64,000 nucleotides of DNA from Uloborus plumipes (Eukaryota; Arthropoda; Arachnida; Araneae; Uloboridae). The stretch spans positions 62,001 to 126,000 of the forward strand of contig JAXGGA010000456.1 of assembly GCA_038373865.1 (NCBI GenBank), in the 5' to 3' direction. The notes beneath the pieces are model-generated. The model saw nothing but the letters and a program-made list of their open reading frames with translations, was not told where the DNA came from and searched no databases. Positions 20,504 through 34,140 of the stretch are shown here, in pieces; position 1 is the stretch's first letter; each line of letters opens with the position of its first letter. The position numbers and the translations under genes are program-made.

Positions 20504-21610
20504 TACATAAGCTTAAGAAACTCTACATCAAAGATACTCAATATGTGTTCCCAAGGTTTCTTGCGATCCGCTAAATCCTCTAAATGTAATCTAATATCAT
20601 TTAAAGAATAAAATCACGAAAAATAAATTCTTTACCGAGTTAATGAAAACTACACACAAAAGTAATTTAATCATCCAAAAATAAAGAAGAATGAAAAACT
20701 GTGTTGTTTCTATTTACTCCAGACTGGAGTATTTATGAAGTAAATGGAAAAACTTAAATTGAGTGTCAAAATACCTGGAAAGGAAAAATTCATAAACTAA
20801 TACTTTAATCTTTCACACTAGTTCAAACGAGTTACGTTACATGTGTAGAACTGCGGGAAAGGAAAATATAAGATCTCTAAGCATTAAAAAATAATTGCTT
20901 TCACATTGTCAACTTCAAACAATGATTATAGTTGTTTGGAAACGCGGAATTAACAGAATATCTTTCCAGTCATTACCCACAAACAGTATAGTTTCAAAAA
21001 TTACTATGAATGAGTTAATAGAGTTTGTTTTTATTTTCCCAACTGGCCATATTTTTCTCGGCGTAATTTGTTAATTTGAAATTTAAGAAAGTTAGATTAC
21101 GTTTTGAATTTTATACGTTTTACTGCTAAGGAAAAAAAATCTCGTATAATGTCGGGTAAATTAAACTCAAAAGTTTTCTTCTATATTAGTTTGATGATTG
21201 GACGAGTTAGAATAAGTCTGTAGATATTGTTTTTAAGTTAAAGTGAGTCAGTTCACAAGAAAACATATTGGACAGTTTAAAATGTATATATTTTAAAAAT
21301 AATACAAACGAAATATTTTGAAACTTCCTTTGTAAATAAAATATTATTCTAAATAATAATAATAATAATAATAATAATATTAATAATAAGCACATACGAA
21401 CTTCGTTGAAACAAAAAGGTAAGCATTTCAGTTGAGTAAGAAATAAAGTAAAGAACTTTTTAGCATAAGATCACTGACAGAAAAAAGTGCCAAATATTTC
21501 AAAGATATTTTCTTAAGCCGAAGGTTAATATAGTTATTATGAAGCTAAGTAAAGAACACGCCCTAGTAAGCAGAATTCAGTTTTAACTTCTCGCTTTTTA
21601 TCTGTTATAT
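20504..21610. other. Intron with a short (AAT)n tract
   Basis: (AAT)n at about 21350-21390. Otherwise no supported feature. Confidence 0.5.
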
Positions 21611-21980
21611 AAATTAAGTACGAGAAAGTTGCGTGAATTCACAACTCAGCTATTTGCTGCTCTCTAGACCTTCGTCAAAACTTTTAATGGGACATTTCAG
21701 TTTGGGATTCGGCATGATGCATAACTGCTTCGTGTACAATATTTAAAATCATTAAATTAAAAAATCCCTGCACAGAGGAAGCTGCAAAACGATACTTAAA
21801 TTAAGTATGAGAAAAGTTGCGTGAATTTACAAGTCGGCTATTTTCTACTCTCTAGACCTTCGTTAAAACTTTTAATGGGGCTTTTGAGTCCAGGATATTG
21901 GCATGACGCATAACTGCTTCGTTTACAATATTTTAAGATCATTAAATTAAAAAATAATATCCCTGCACAAAGGAAGCAGA
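21611..21980 (+). repeat. Tandem duplication, two ~185-bp units
   Basis: Unit 1 starts AAATTAAGTACGAGAAAGTT at 21611 and unit 2 AAATTAAGTATGAGAAAAGT at 21798. Both run through TCTCTAGACCTTCGT, a TTTTAATGGG phrase, GCATAACTGCTTCGT and CCCTGCACA. Divergence is moderate, so the duplication is not recent. No coding sense. Confidence 0.85.
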
Positions 21981-23784
21981 CAAAAGAAACTGTCAATAAA
22001 AAGTTGTCAAAATACTGACCACCGTTACTCGTAAATCTGCAGACACGTAACTTTTTTAACGCCTAAACCTTTTGTCTTTCATAAATCATTTGAGTCTGAG
22101 AGTTCCGTAAGCAACCTTCGCTTGAAACATTGCCAACTTTTATGACATAGACTAAAGTAAAAAATGTCGTATTTATGGTTTAGAAAAAAAAAATGATTTG
22201 ATTGCTCCAGAGTACGTTATCAGCAGGGAGGTATGAAGATGACTCACGCACATAAAAAGGAAGTGATTTTAGTTTTATGATACCATGGAGCTCTCCCGTG
22301 GCTACTCCATGTAGTAAGCTTTCATGACTTACTGAGGGTAATGTAATAATTCTTGTCTCTTTAGTGTTTCATCCGTTCTAAGAGGGGGCTATAAGCTTAC
22401 ATGATTTAAGAGTCATTCGAGTTAAGCTTATTATAAAACCCATTTTCAAATATTGGTATTTTAATCGCGGGATATGTCAAAACTGCTTAGTAGGTAACAT
22501 TTAGTATATAAAACATGAAGGTCTGCTTCAATCTTTCAAAAAGCATATAAAGAATTCTGTTTAACTGTCAAATGCACTCCTTTGAATAGTAAGATGACAT
22601 CTTCCTGGTTTTATTGGATACGTTTCGATTAGTATTCTTTGAAAAGGCAATAAAAGTTTTTGCGGTTATCGGAAGACCGACTTAGTTTCGTAAAGGTCCG
22701 TTTTCATTTTTTTAGTTTAACGTACAGACTTAAAAAATGATACCTATGCATTTCCGTACAATAAAAAACTCTGTTTTGTCTTTCATGTATATCTTAACTA
22801 AGAAACATTTACTCTATAATTCAGAAAAAAAAAAGAGTGCCAACTTTTTTGTGGATTATAAATATTACAATGAAAATCAATAAAGATATGCTTTTCTTTA
22901 AATTGCTCACATTTTCTGAGCATTTGATTCTGTTTTTGAGATAGTAGGAGGAATAATTTTCAAGGCTATATATGAGTTGATATAGGAGGACCGTCTCTAA
23001 TTATTTCTCATTACCGGAAACTAACAACAGAAAAATATATGCAGGGAAAAAGAAGAGTTAAATATATTTTTCATTTAAATCTAAAATTGATTTATGTATT
23101 TGATGCTTTAATTTGATATTTCTTAGATATTAATGCATTGGAATCTAATTCGCCGGTTATTAAATGAACTTATATTAAGTTAAGAAAAAGATGTATTTAA
23201 TTTATTATGTTTTCTTAAGAAATAGTAAAAGTTTACACATATAAATAACGCTGCAATCAAAACTAATTCTCGCCTTTTTTTCCGTTGGTTTGAAGATTCA
23301 CTCCGCACTTGAACAAAAACGTATGTAGAGTGATTTCGATCCTTTTCGTGAATGCGAGTTCTAGCCTGGAAGCGCATTAAAAAGTTTTCTCTGTAGGTCA
23401 TCTGTTGTATACCTACTCTTAATTCTTTATTCTACCGTTTTACCTTTTACATGCGTAGTTCATCAGATGAAATGCATATTTGGTTTTTAAAAATCAGCAT
23501 TATCTGTAAAAATGTATGTTTGACCTAATTTGCAGTCTCCTATAATTAAAAGAATATTGATCAGATGCTAGAATTCCGATGTCGATATAAGGGAAAGTAG
23601 GCTCCTGTAGTTCTTGACAGAACTTCTTGTTATTTTCATCTGTTGTACAATTAGGGTCCGACGTCCGTCCAGTCCAAACCCGTAAGTTAGAGTAAATATT
23701 TCGCATTATAATTTTTAAACATATACTCATTTTTCCCAAGGAGAGATCAAGTGCTTATTTTATGCCTTATGGGTAAAATTAAAG
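21981..23784. other. Intron, no supported feature
   Basis: A+T-rich with short unrecognised frames (for example 23180-23401 and 23500-23739 on the minus strand). Confidence 0.5.
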
Positions 23785-23786
23785 TA

Positions 23787-25487
23787 GGGTGAGTTCTGGT
23801 AAGTGCGTCCACGGGGTAAGTGCGTCCACTGGAAATTATATGAACACTGTCTTGAAATGGCTTCTGCAACACATCGACTATCTTAGATAACTGTCTAATG
23901 ATAATTTCAATAGGTAGAATTCAAGCCTGGATTCAATAGACGAAACACAATCAGAGACAACTTAAATGTCTTCAAAAAAACTCTAAAGTAAAGATAGAGA
24001 AGGTTTTGCTTCAGTTTCTCTTGTAGTCATACCAAGCAATTGAAGTCAAGAAATGCAAGTTGTTTCTTTTGAATAATAGCTACTAATAACATACATGGAG
24101 TACTTTGATCAAATACTCTAACTAAAATTTGTTTATATGACGGTACGCATTTTTCCTTTCTTTAAAGTAAGGTGGGGGTAAGTGCGTACCATTATGATGG
24201 GGCAAGTGCGTACCACTATCATGAGGCATATGCGTACTATTATGCGGAGCAAGTGCGTACCATTATGATGAGGCAAGTGTGTACCATTACGTGAAAAATC
24301 CGACTCTTGTAATTCACCTTTAATTTTGCTTATAACTCTTTTATAAGCCGATTATATATCCGACGTCATTTCCATCAAGTATTTATACTTACATTGAATG
24401 CGGCATAAGATTTTAATTTTATTTATTACCTCTGAAATATATTGGCTTTTAGATATCAGTTAGTAACTTTTTCGTTGAAAATAGCGATCATAAGCTATGC
24501 TTAATTTAAACCAGAATGACAAATGAAGCAACGAAATTAAGCAAAACACCAAATAAGGAACCAACTGATTCAAAAAACGAAGGTGGAGTAATGAATAAAT
24601 TATATTTAAGAAAATTAAGAACACCTTGTGAAAAACTAGTTCAATGTACAAGAAAAAAAAAGTACAAGTATCATATCATGATCAATTATTTTCTTTTTTT
24701 TTCTCTTTATTTTGTGTTTTTTCTTACTGCTGCTGATTCTAATAAGAAAAATATTTTAAAACCGTATTTATTCAACAAAAAAAAAAAAAAAAAGAAAAAA
24801 AACGAATCGTTCACTCAGGTCACCTAACGATCTACTATACAAATAGAATTAAAGAAAATCACAGGGGTACGCACTTACAACAACGGTATTGGACGCACAT
24901 GACTCATCTTACATTTAAGAAGGGGTAAGTGCGAACCCTGGCTTAAACACAGACTGATTAATGTGTTAAACCAAAATAAACTATGTAGACTATAAGTGAT
25001 TATTACTAAATAAAATCAACTCACATTTGCTCACTTGGTCTTATTAAAAGGACAAAGAAAGAATCACAGACACAACTCTCTCAATCTTCAAATCACAGTT
25101 GTTCGCAAGACACGTGGGATATCACTGATTGCGTTTCATCCATGCAAGCAAGTGCTGATCTCTAGTATTAGGAATTATCCCAAGGCAAGTACCTAACATA
25201 TTTAATATGTGCCAGAAGTTTTTTCCTGGTCATATTCACATAATTTAAGGTGGACGCACTTACCCCGCTAGGTAGGGAAAGTGCGTACCTTAGAATAGGT
25301 GTCATAAACCAGGTCACAAAGTCTATGATTATGGTTTATTTGGCATATTATATGCTTGAAAATCTTAGTAAAGGATCTGGAAAGAAAACTAAAAAAAAAT
25401 TGTGAGTGTACAAGATTTTTCAACAGAGTAGCATCCTTGAGAACATGAACTTTGAAAAAAAGGGTACGCACTTACCAGAACTCACCC
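23787..25487. mobile_element. 1.7-kb TIR element with reiterated AAGTGCGTAC motifs
   Basis: The left end reads GGGTGAGTTCTGGTAAGTGC and the right end is its inverse (GCACTTACCAGAACTCACCC). TA lies on both sides (23785-23786, 25488-25489). The TIR core AAGTGCGTAC recurs many times inside in both orientations, including a 24-bp tandem array at 24175-24293 and inverse copies near 24140, 24870, 25253 and 25465. No transposase frame, so non-autonomous. A second, truncated copy lies at 44822-45316. The TA target and GGG head resemble the pogo-like element at 58881-60976. That kinship is inferred. Confidence 0.87.
24175..24293 (+). repeat. Five-unit 24-bp minisatellite built from the transposon motif
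   Basis: Units of the form GGGGYAAGTGCGTACCATTA plus TGAT, five times with small variations (one is 23 bp). The array is inside the element at 23787-25487 and contains its terminal motif. Confidence 0.88.
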
Positions 25488-25489
25488 TA

Positions 25490-28400
25490 CAACTAAAAAT
25501 GTAAAAAATTTTTACAAGTTACAAAAAAAATAAAAAACCTCACTAGAAATTTATTTTTCAAAACGAAACAAAAAAATTCTTCTATTTATTTCATTTCATT
25601 ATTTATTTATTTATCATTATTATTTACTTTTTAAAATTTTAATCATTTTTGTGAAGCACATTTGAAAACAATTTGGATCGTATAAAAATATAGGAACTCA
25701 TTTAAAAAGGCATAAGAAATTAATAGTAAGAATTTTCTTATGATCATTTTTTAAAATATAACGCCAATGTTTACAAATACATACTATTCTTTTGAATGAG
25801 ACTAAAAATAAACCTTTACCCTTTATGAAACATTAAAAACGAAGAAAATCGGTGAATACCTTACTCCGTACGCTTCACTTAAACAGAAAATTTTGCTTTT
25901 AACTGAATCATAATTGTTGAAAACCTGTAGTAATTATGTTGAATCAAGTCAGATAGCATACGTGTAGAAAAGCCTGAGAAAGAATGAAAGGTTTATTAAT
26001 GTTTCCCAGCGGCATATAAATTTTCACTGTGGGCCAAGAATGGAAAGAAATATGTTCTCGTAAAAGCACGATATCATTAAGATTTTTTTCTTCTCAAACA
26101 CTTATAATAGATTTTCTAATTATCCTTGAAGAATAAATCAGGGAAAAAATTTATTGGGTGAGGAAGGAAAATATGCTTTAATTTAAAATGAGCACAGAAG
26201 AGTTTAAATCGGATAATTAATTCAGTAAACTGATGTTTACATTACGACCGGTAGTTTACCTGATGACAGCGATGGTTAATGTTTAATCAAAATTTATCAT
26301 ATGTTTTGGCATGCTTGTTATTTCATTTTCTGCAGTTTTTTATTTTAACTTTTAGTAAGTAAGGTTAGACTTGATTTTAAGCATTTGACAAACATTTTCG
26401 GGTATTTTATGAGAGAAAATTATGAAGTATTTTTGTTGTCTCCACTTTGTTTTGAGAGAGAGAAAATTAAGAATTATTTATTTTGCCTCAGTTTTAATTG
26501 TATATTTTCTTATAGTTCAAAGCACCATCCGGAATTTGTTTTGTTTTCTGATTACAAAAAGAAAACTTTTATTCATAGAACGATATCCCCCCATATAGTT
26601 ATTCTCCGTGTTCGAAAAAAAATAATCATGAGTTTCCCTCTTCAAGTATGTTCTTATTGAAAGCATCGAAAAACTCTCCTGCCACAAGAAAATTCAATTT
26701 GTGAACACGAAAATTGAGCGTAAGTGCAATCAAGATTTTATTTTTTGATTGCATTGAATTTTAGTGTTAAACGAACTTGGGTAAATTTTAAATATGCGGC
26801 CCATTTTTGTAGAGAACTTATCAGGGCTAATGATCAAACTTGAAAAATACTTACCGAGAAAAAAAAAACTTTGGTTTCTAATATTTTAACCGAGCTTTTC
26901 GTTTACATTCACTTCTGCTGATTATAATCTTACTGAGTTGTGTCGCGTCAAAGGGTTGAAAGTTAAGTTTGTCAGCTGGGAATCAGACTGATTTTGGACT
27001 TTAATAAAATACGAATTTCTCTTCATCAGCGATAAAGCTGGGACAAATTTAATACTGCTTTCAACGTATTTAAATAAAGCTGAGTTTTCGGATGTTTCTG
27101 TTAGAAAGGAAAAGTATAGAACAATTTTCTACAAGATAAATATTGTGAGGGCATTTTGATTCTACAATTTGAGAGAAATGTGCAGTGGCTTTCTTGACTC
27201 ATCGAACCTGTTAATCATCAACTAGCATCGCGTGTAGACGGAATTCAACAAACTGCATTAACTGTCTATCTATTTGCTCAATTATCTACGTTCTGCTGGA
27301 TCCACAGCACAGATGCCTTTTTTTTAACTTTTAGAAAAAAGTGCAGGTTTTTTTATTTTTAAAATTTAATTTCAAAAATTGTAATTTGAGCGGTATGAAA
27401 ATTTAAAGCGGTTAAGAATTGTTTAGTCTCTAAAAATAGAGAGTTCCTAGAGAATTTTCGCTGAAAAATGTGACAAATGAACAAAACTGAAATTGAAAAG
27501 TGACTCAAGTTTCACACCCGTGCGATCCTTATGAATGTTGTGCGAAATTTAATTTTCCCAATGATGGAAAAGAAATGTAAATCAGGATAGCTCGAAATGT
27601 AAAACTTAAATTGAAATCTGAGCCAGTGATCAAAAATTTACCAAAATAAACCCTAAGCAAGAAAGAAAAAAAATACGAGACATATCCAAAATCAAAAACA
27701 CCCATTCTGTCACCTCCAAGCACACAAAAAACATAAACATGAATAAAAAAGGCCCTAAATAGCCCCCGCAGTAGATTATCATCTAACCTAACGTTTCATT
27801 TTTAAATGATAACTACAAACTTTCTAATTGACTTAAAAGTTCACCATTGATAAAAAAAAAAGCCGATTGGTTGGACATTTTAAAACGAGCTAGCAATTTT
27901 TGCCCTCAAAATAGGAGATTTATGTGAAAATTTCGTTTGAAATTGAAATAGAAAAATAACAAGATTGACTTTGAGAAAAGCATTTTTTGGCTCATAAACG
28001 GCACCAATTGAATGATATAAGTTTCGATACTCTTCTCTTAAATTTAGTTCAGAAAGGGGAAAAGAAAGGACAGATTTTGATATTAACGTATTAATTTTAC
28101 AGCATTATTTATTTCATTTTTTACGTATCAATCGTCATACTTTTAATTATGGTATGATGCCCCGTCTTAATCTTAATTAAAAAGAATTGCTGTTACACAA
28201 AAAATTTGACCGACTACCGGGTTAAAATTAGTGTGTATTTTTTATTTTAAAACTATAAATTTTATGTTTGAAAGAATTTTCTGTTTTTATTAACAGAACT
28301 ATTAAAAGATCACGATTTTCTTATATTTTGTATTGCGTCATGGTAAGTACTTAACCAGTTAGGAATGAAATACTTATTTTATGACGAATATCAAGGTACA

Positions 28401-30170
28401 TGGTTTATTGAAACACTGAAGTTAATCGATCTGTTTATTCGCCAGAAAACAAGGCATGGAAGCAGGATATATGGCATGAAAATGACTCAAATTATTCAAA
28501 TGATAATGCTAATTACTGTAAATACTTGAAAACCATTTCAAGGATAATTCATCTTAAGATTTCTGGTATGAGTAAGAGGTTGTCTTTATTTCAATAACAT
28601 ATTGAAAATTAATGAGTAATGCCAGAAGCAGATTTTTGAGCCTTATTAAAATATATGTGAGACATTTCGGAAAATATGTTTAACTGATCGGTTTCCATTA
28701 TCATCTAGAAACTTATGAGAATTCTTCTCATTCTAGACCATAAATTTACGAACAATGACTCATTAAGAACAAAGGTTAATGCGTTCCACTTATTGGTATT
28801 CCATTTCACTTTAATCTCTTTTGTTGAGACTTCGACACAACGTATTTATTGCTGAAGGGGAAAATATGCATATTTCATCCACGGCTAATTCCGATTTAGC
28901 TCATAATATTAACAGACTAACCTCTTTGTATATAATGCATTGATCTAAATTTGAAGATATATTTATAGAACCGTAATGCATTATTTAAACACAAATCCTG
29001 AAAAGAAGTTTTGCTATGCTAAAGTCAGTGCAACTCTTTAGTCCGGTGAAGGCACTATTAATGTGTAATATTGAAAGCTTATTTTCAATGCAGGAAGGAT
29101 TTCTTCTAGGAAGTGACAACTCACAAAAGTTGTTTCTAAAAATCAGTCCGGAATCTGAATGAAAAAAGAACATGCTCAATTAAACGTAATTTTTTGTGAA
29201 ATGTGCCGTTCTCTTTTTTTTCAGCAAACAAAATAAATTAATATATTTAAAGGATGGACCCCCCCCCCCCATTTTGGAATTAGTTATAAATACGCCAAAC
29301 TAATACTGAAAAAAAAAATCAATATAGTGTGCTATTTGACAGTGCACAAACTCATTGTATTCTACAGGCTGAATGAATTCAGTGAATGCAATGGATCTTT
29401 TTCACGTGCAATGCTGGCACTAGCAACTACAACCTTCCAACCATCGTAAAGGACATTTATATTCGCAGGTGTCTCGCTTGACATGCCAACGCCCATTCCA
29501 CTCGGTTGAATGGGAGGCTTTTTTTTTTTTTTTTGTTTCACTCAATGTTCCTTTTCATCCTGACTTCAGCCCTCAGTTTTTTATCTGGTGAGGCAAAGGA
29601 AAAAAAAAACAACAGGAGTTATTTGAGACTGCAATCCATTGACGTCAAAAACGATTCAATGCCAATATTTCTGCAAAAATTGAAATCATTTCTGGATGAA
29701 TATTTTCAGCGAAATTCAGTTAACTACTCTAAAGATCTAAAGATTCCTTAGAGTCCCATGCAGAACTCTACAAGCTCTATCAAGTAGTTTTAGTTCGATG
29801 ACAACATGATAATTGAATCTAATTGACAATCAATTTGTAACCCAAACAAGAGGCTAAGTATTTTTTATTGCGGTCTAAAGATGACAATGTAATGAACAGG
29901 GGAATCGTTTAACGTAACAGTCCCCCCCCCCCCAGGTAAATTATCAGCGTCGTTGTAATGTCAGAGGAAAAAAAAGCAGTGGCACTCCGTGAGTGCCGGC
30001 AGAAGTGGAAAATTAAGCAATTACATGTGAATTTTTTTAATCGTCAGGAAATATTTTATTGTACAGGAAATACTTTTAAATGTTTAAATATAAAAGCTCA
30101 TAACTTTGCAGATGATAAAAATCTGCCACTCATTATTATATTGTTAAACTGATACAATAGGGGCTTATGG
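25490..30170. other. Intron, homopolymer tracts only
   Basis: Runs of C at about 29260-29270 and 29922-29933 and a T run at about 29519-29535. A G+C-richer patch at about 29340-29510 ends at the T run, but I see no tRNA-like boxes or gene in it. TTGATTGCA and TGCAATCAA near 26730-26755 could pair. No gene found. Confidence 0.5.
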
Positions 30171-30172
30171 TA

Positions 30173-30992
30173 CACTCAGGCACATTGAAAATAGCGACCC
30201 AAGAAGAAAGCATCGGATTGAACTCAAATTTAATACACATAATGATACAGATGAAAGATTCACTTGATCTCAAAATCAAGACAATTGAACGAATAAAGGG
30301 TGTGCAAGGGCACAAATGCAGAGCAACTTCAATAGCGCGTTGGACCACCTCTAGCTGCAATACATGCCGTCACACGGTCCGGAATTGAGTTGATTAGACG
30401 TCCTGAAGCAGATGGGCCCACAAATTTGTAACAGCCAACTACAAATCAAGCACAGAGTGACACGATGGCATCTGACGTTTTAGCTAATCCTACACATGCT
30501 CTATAGGGGATATGTCGGGGGAGCGGGTCGGCCATGGAAGAGTCTGAAAATGACGTAGAAACTCTTGAGAAACTCTTGCTGTATGCGGACGAGCATTATC
30601 TTGCTGCAAAATTGCCCCTGGGAGACCATTTAGGAATGGTCCTACATGGGGTCGAATAATATCATCAACGCAACGTTGGAAGGTTAAGTTTCCACGCATC
30701 ACAATTAGATTGGACCGGCTATCATAGGATATGGCCCCCCAGACCATTACACCAGCTGCGGGGGCAGTTTGACGTAGAACAGTGTGGGAGGAATTGTACC
30801 GCTCATCTGGGCGCCTCCACACCCATACACGGTTATCATCAGTCCCTAAAACAAACCGAGACTCATCACTAAACACAACTTTTTGCCAATCTGTGACATT
30901 CCACATTGATGTGGCTTGGCACCACTGTAGACGCAGTCGCTGATCAATCCGACGATTTCTTCTTGGGTCGATATTTTCAATGTGCCTGAGAG
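30173..30992 (-). mobile_element. Internally deleted Tc1-like element with intact ends
   Basis: The left end begins CACTCAGGCACATTGAAAAT and the right end, on the minus strand, CTCTCAGGCACATTGAAAAT. The inverted match continues through CGACCCAAGAAGAAA, ~37 bp with 2 mismatches. TA flanks both ends (30171-30172, 30993-30994). At 820 bp it is shorter than a full element. The transposase N-terminal region is deleted, so the right inverted repeat runs straight into mid-protein coding sequence. Confidence 0.9.
30329..30955 (-). pseudogene. Truncated Tc1-like transposase with stops and a frameshift
   Basis: Minus strand. QRLRLQWCQA leads into the first catalytic motif VVFSDESRFVLG, then VMVWGAISYD, the second catalytic motif QQDNARPHTARVSQEF, and PWPTRSPDISPIEHV with the third catalytic Glu. 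Thirty-two residues lie between the last two acidic residues. A TAG at 30492-30490 replaces the expected Trp after EHV. After a frameshift the C-terminus is readable as GRLINSIPDRVTACIAARGG then PTRY, ending at the TGA at 30331-30329. The DNA-binding N-terminus is missing. It cannot make active transposase and is a different lineage from the 10141 gene. Confidence 0.92.
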
Positions 30993-30994
30993 TA

Positions 30995-31976
30995 TTTAAA
31001 GTTGGAAACATTTTTGATTCGAATTATTTAAATATATTGTAAAAACTGCATCAATTGTAGTTATCTATCTCGTTGTGCTAAGATTGCGATCATTGGACAT
31101 CGTTAAATCAAATTATCTATTTAAAAATTCATTTAATAGTAGATTTTTATCGTCTGTAAAAGTTGATGTTGTAATCCCCTCTCAAAATCCCACTGACAAA
31201 TGATTAAATCTCTTCCTAAATTTATCGTGAAGTAATGCAGAAGTGCCTTTAGAATAAATAAATAAACTCTAGAACAAAAATTTTCGTTTTTTGCTTAAAG
31301 ACTTATGCGATGAAGTATAAGCTGCAACAATTACAATTAGATATTCTTTTTCAGAGTAATGGCAAACATATGTATCACAACGATATCAGAAACATTATTG
31401 AGTTTTCTCATCTAAAAAAAAGCCTAAAGCACATAAAGATCTTTTCATTCTAAAAATATTATATAAGCTTAAAAATCTTTCTTCTGGAGAAAAAATGCCG
31501 TACATATGTGTATGAACTGTGAGCAGGGATGACGAAAAAATATAAAAATAAGAATTATCAGTGCCCGTAGTACGGCGATTGATTCTTCTAATTTCCTTTG
31601 AAGTTAAGATGACATTTTTAATTATGTTTTTAAATTTATAAAATGTGGTTTAATTTGTTTCTATACTTACATCAAAGATTTTATTCAATATTTTTAGTCT
31701 TATGGAACATTTTTGGCGTTTCTTTTTTTTTTTTGTTTGTCTCCAACCCTACGTTTAGTAATCTATGCCCAAAGTTTTTCTTATTGGGTCTCCATATTTC
31801 TATAAGGCAACATCGCCTTTCTTTTTACAGACTTCTGCAAAGCATCATTGAAACTCAAAACTTCTCTTGAAACTACACTGAGTTGGCTGAAAAAGCTCAA
31901 CTGTTGGGACCGATTATATCATTACTGAGCGAAATGAACCTTAGGGACAAGCCTACCATTTTCTTACGCAAAAAGC

Positions 31977-32016
<40 letters not shown>

Positions 32017-34132
32017 TCAAAAAGCAGCTGAAAACTTCAATAAAAATGTTGTAAATATACAGGAAGTAAAGGGAAATAGCTATAATTATAAATTCTGAGG
32101 ATAGTGTTGAAATAGAGAGAAAAAAGACCTAATTCTTCAACTGAGTTTTATGAAATTAACGACCATTTTTAAATCCCTTTTTCGAAACATATTAAAGATT
32201 TTAAAGATAGACAAACGCTTTGTTTTACACAAAAAGCGAAAGAATAAAGGTAAAAATAAGGTAATATGAACCAAAAAAGGAAAGTAAATAACAAAAAAAG
32301 AATAATGTGATCCTAGTAAAAGTAGACTTTTTTTTTGTGCGAAATCGGATTCAGACAGATTTACAGAAGTACCCTTTTCCAAAAGTAACTTTTATCTTTT
32401 CTTACAGGGAAAAAAATCAAGCATTTCCTTATCGAATCTGTCCTGCCAATTTTTCAAAAAGGCTTTTCATGCTTATTCAACGAAGAACCCCAATAAAAAG
32501 CTCAGCGCCTGATGATTCAGTAGGAACAAACATACAACAAACAACAAAATACACAACAAAAATGCACAATCGTACGATTAAATAATTTAGGAGTAATAAT
32601 GTATAGATATTATTTTAATTCCCGACAAATTACTCGGTTCTGTAAGACTTACAGACATTACATTCGAACAGTAATCTTGCGAAACATTTATTAAACGAGT
32701 CATATATGAAGAATTAAGTCTTAACTGGTAAAATTAATCTCTCATTAAGCCACGTTTAATATCAAATCTTTGGTAAAACAGCTTAATAAACTTGCTAAAA
32801 ATAACAATCACGTTTGAAATTTAAAAACTGTACATAGTGGTAACAGTAGTAAACAGCGTAGACAATGCACTAATTACAGAATTGTGTAGCAATGCGATGC
32901 TTTTTGAGAGCGAAACTTTTAAAAATGTGACATATAAGTATTGAAAAAAATGCTAATTTATTAATACTGAAGATGTTTCTTCTAATTTTGCTCAGAGAAA
33001 GTGGAAAAAATGAACAGCAAGATAAACGGTAAGCACACATTTAGGCTCACTGTAAATTTTATTTATTCTACTATAAATAGTATAAAAATTTACAAATAAC
33101 GTTGTTTACAAGTGCTGCACTGATCAGAAAAATTTGTTGAAAAAGAAAAAACAGAACTATTCAAGATGTATACATAGTTCTGTTTTGTGTGTAGCTAATA
33201 CCTGGTGTAAGGGTCTCGGAAAGGGGAGGAAGAAGGCTGAGGGTCCAGCACCCTGCACCTTTGGTTTTATCGCCTATTGTTAATTCTAATATGGAAGTTT
33301 ATGTTCAAATAAGAACTGACTGTGACTACAAAACGCTCATCTTCCAGATGGTAAATTCTGGCTTAAACGCGAGAGCTTAACGCGAAGTTGAAAATGGTTT
33401 AAATATCTTGTCAGAACTACCAATTGTGCACGAGCAGTAATGTATGAATATAGTATTTTTTTATTTGCTTTGCTATAGGGACGAAAAAAAAATAAACAGA
33501 ATTACTCTTAAATTTGATGTATTTATTTAGAATGAATTTTCTTAACAGTACAAGACTTTCTAAACATTCTATGCCCTTATTTCAGAGTAAGGAGAATTGC
33601 ATAGGGGAAGAAACTAGAGCAATCAGAGAAAGTAGCTAATTGCTGGTTGAAGCTAATGAAGTTTACAAGTATACAGAATGATGAACATTTTGGTTTATTA
33701 AAATTCCGTTTGGTGATTTGTATAAACCAGAGCGACTTAAATGAATAAATAGTCAACGCACTTTCAAAAGCAAGTTCTGTGTGATCTAAGCTTAATGGAA
33801 CTTGGCATTCAGATGACTTTTGATGCTCAAAAGAATCTTACAATCAAAGGGGGAGGGGGAGATTAATGTTCAAGGATGGAATGAATTCCTTTACGGTAAA
33901 GTAAAGTTTAGCGATCCTCGTGCAAATTAATCAAGTAGTAATCAGTGTTGATCCTGCCGGAGTAAAAGATTCACAAGATTAAAGAGACTATAAGCCCAAT
34001 ATAATGATGACAAACATGGTCCTACTAGGAAATGATAATTCGTTTCGTTTCTTGCTAAGTTTGGTACCAAATCTGTTGAATTGGATATTAATGAAGGCAG
34101 TCAGGGCGAAATATTGTGATGTACTAAGACGT
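30995..34132. other. Intron with a (GA)n microsatellite
   Basis: (GA)n at 31980-32012. GTAAATTTT and AAAATTTAC at about 33050-33095 form a weak inverted repeat. No gene or element ends that I can support. Confidence 0.5.
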
Positions 34133-34140
34133 ATTTATAT

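Noticed and set aside
24175..24293. CRISPR-like array
   Set aside because: Units are contiguous 24-bp tandem repeats without unique spacers, within a eukaryotic transposon.
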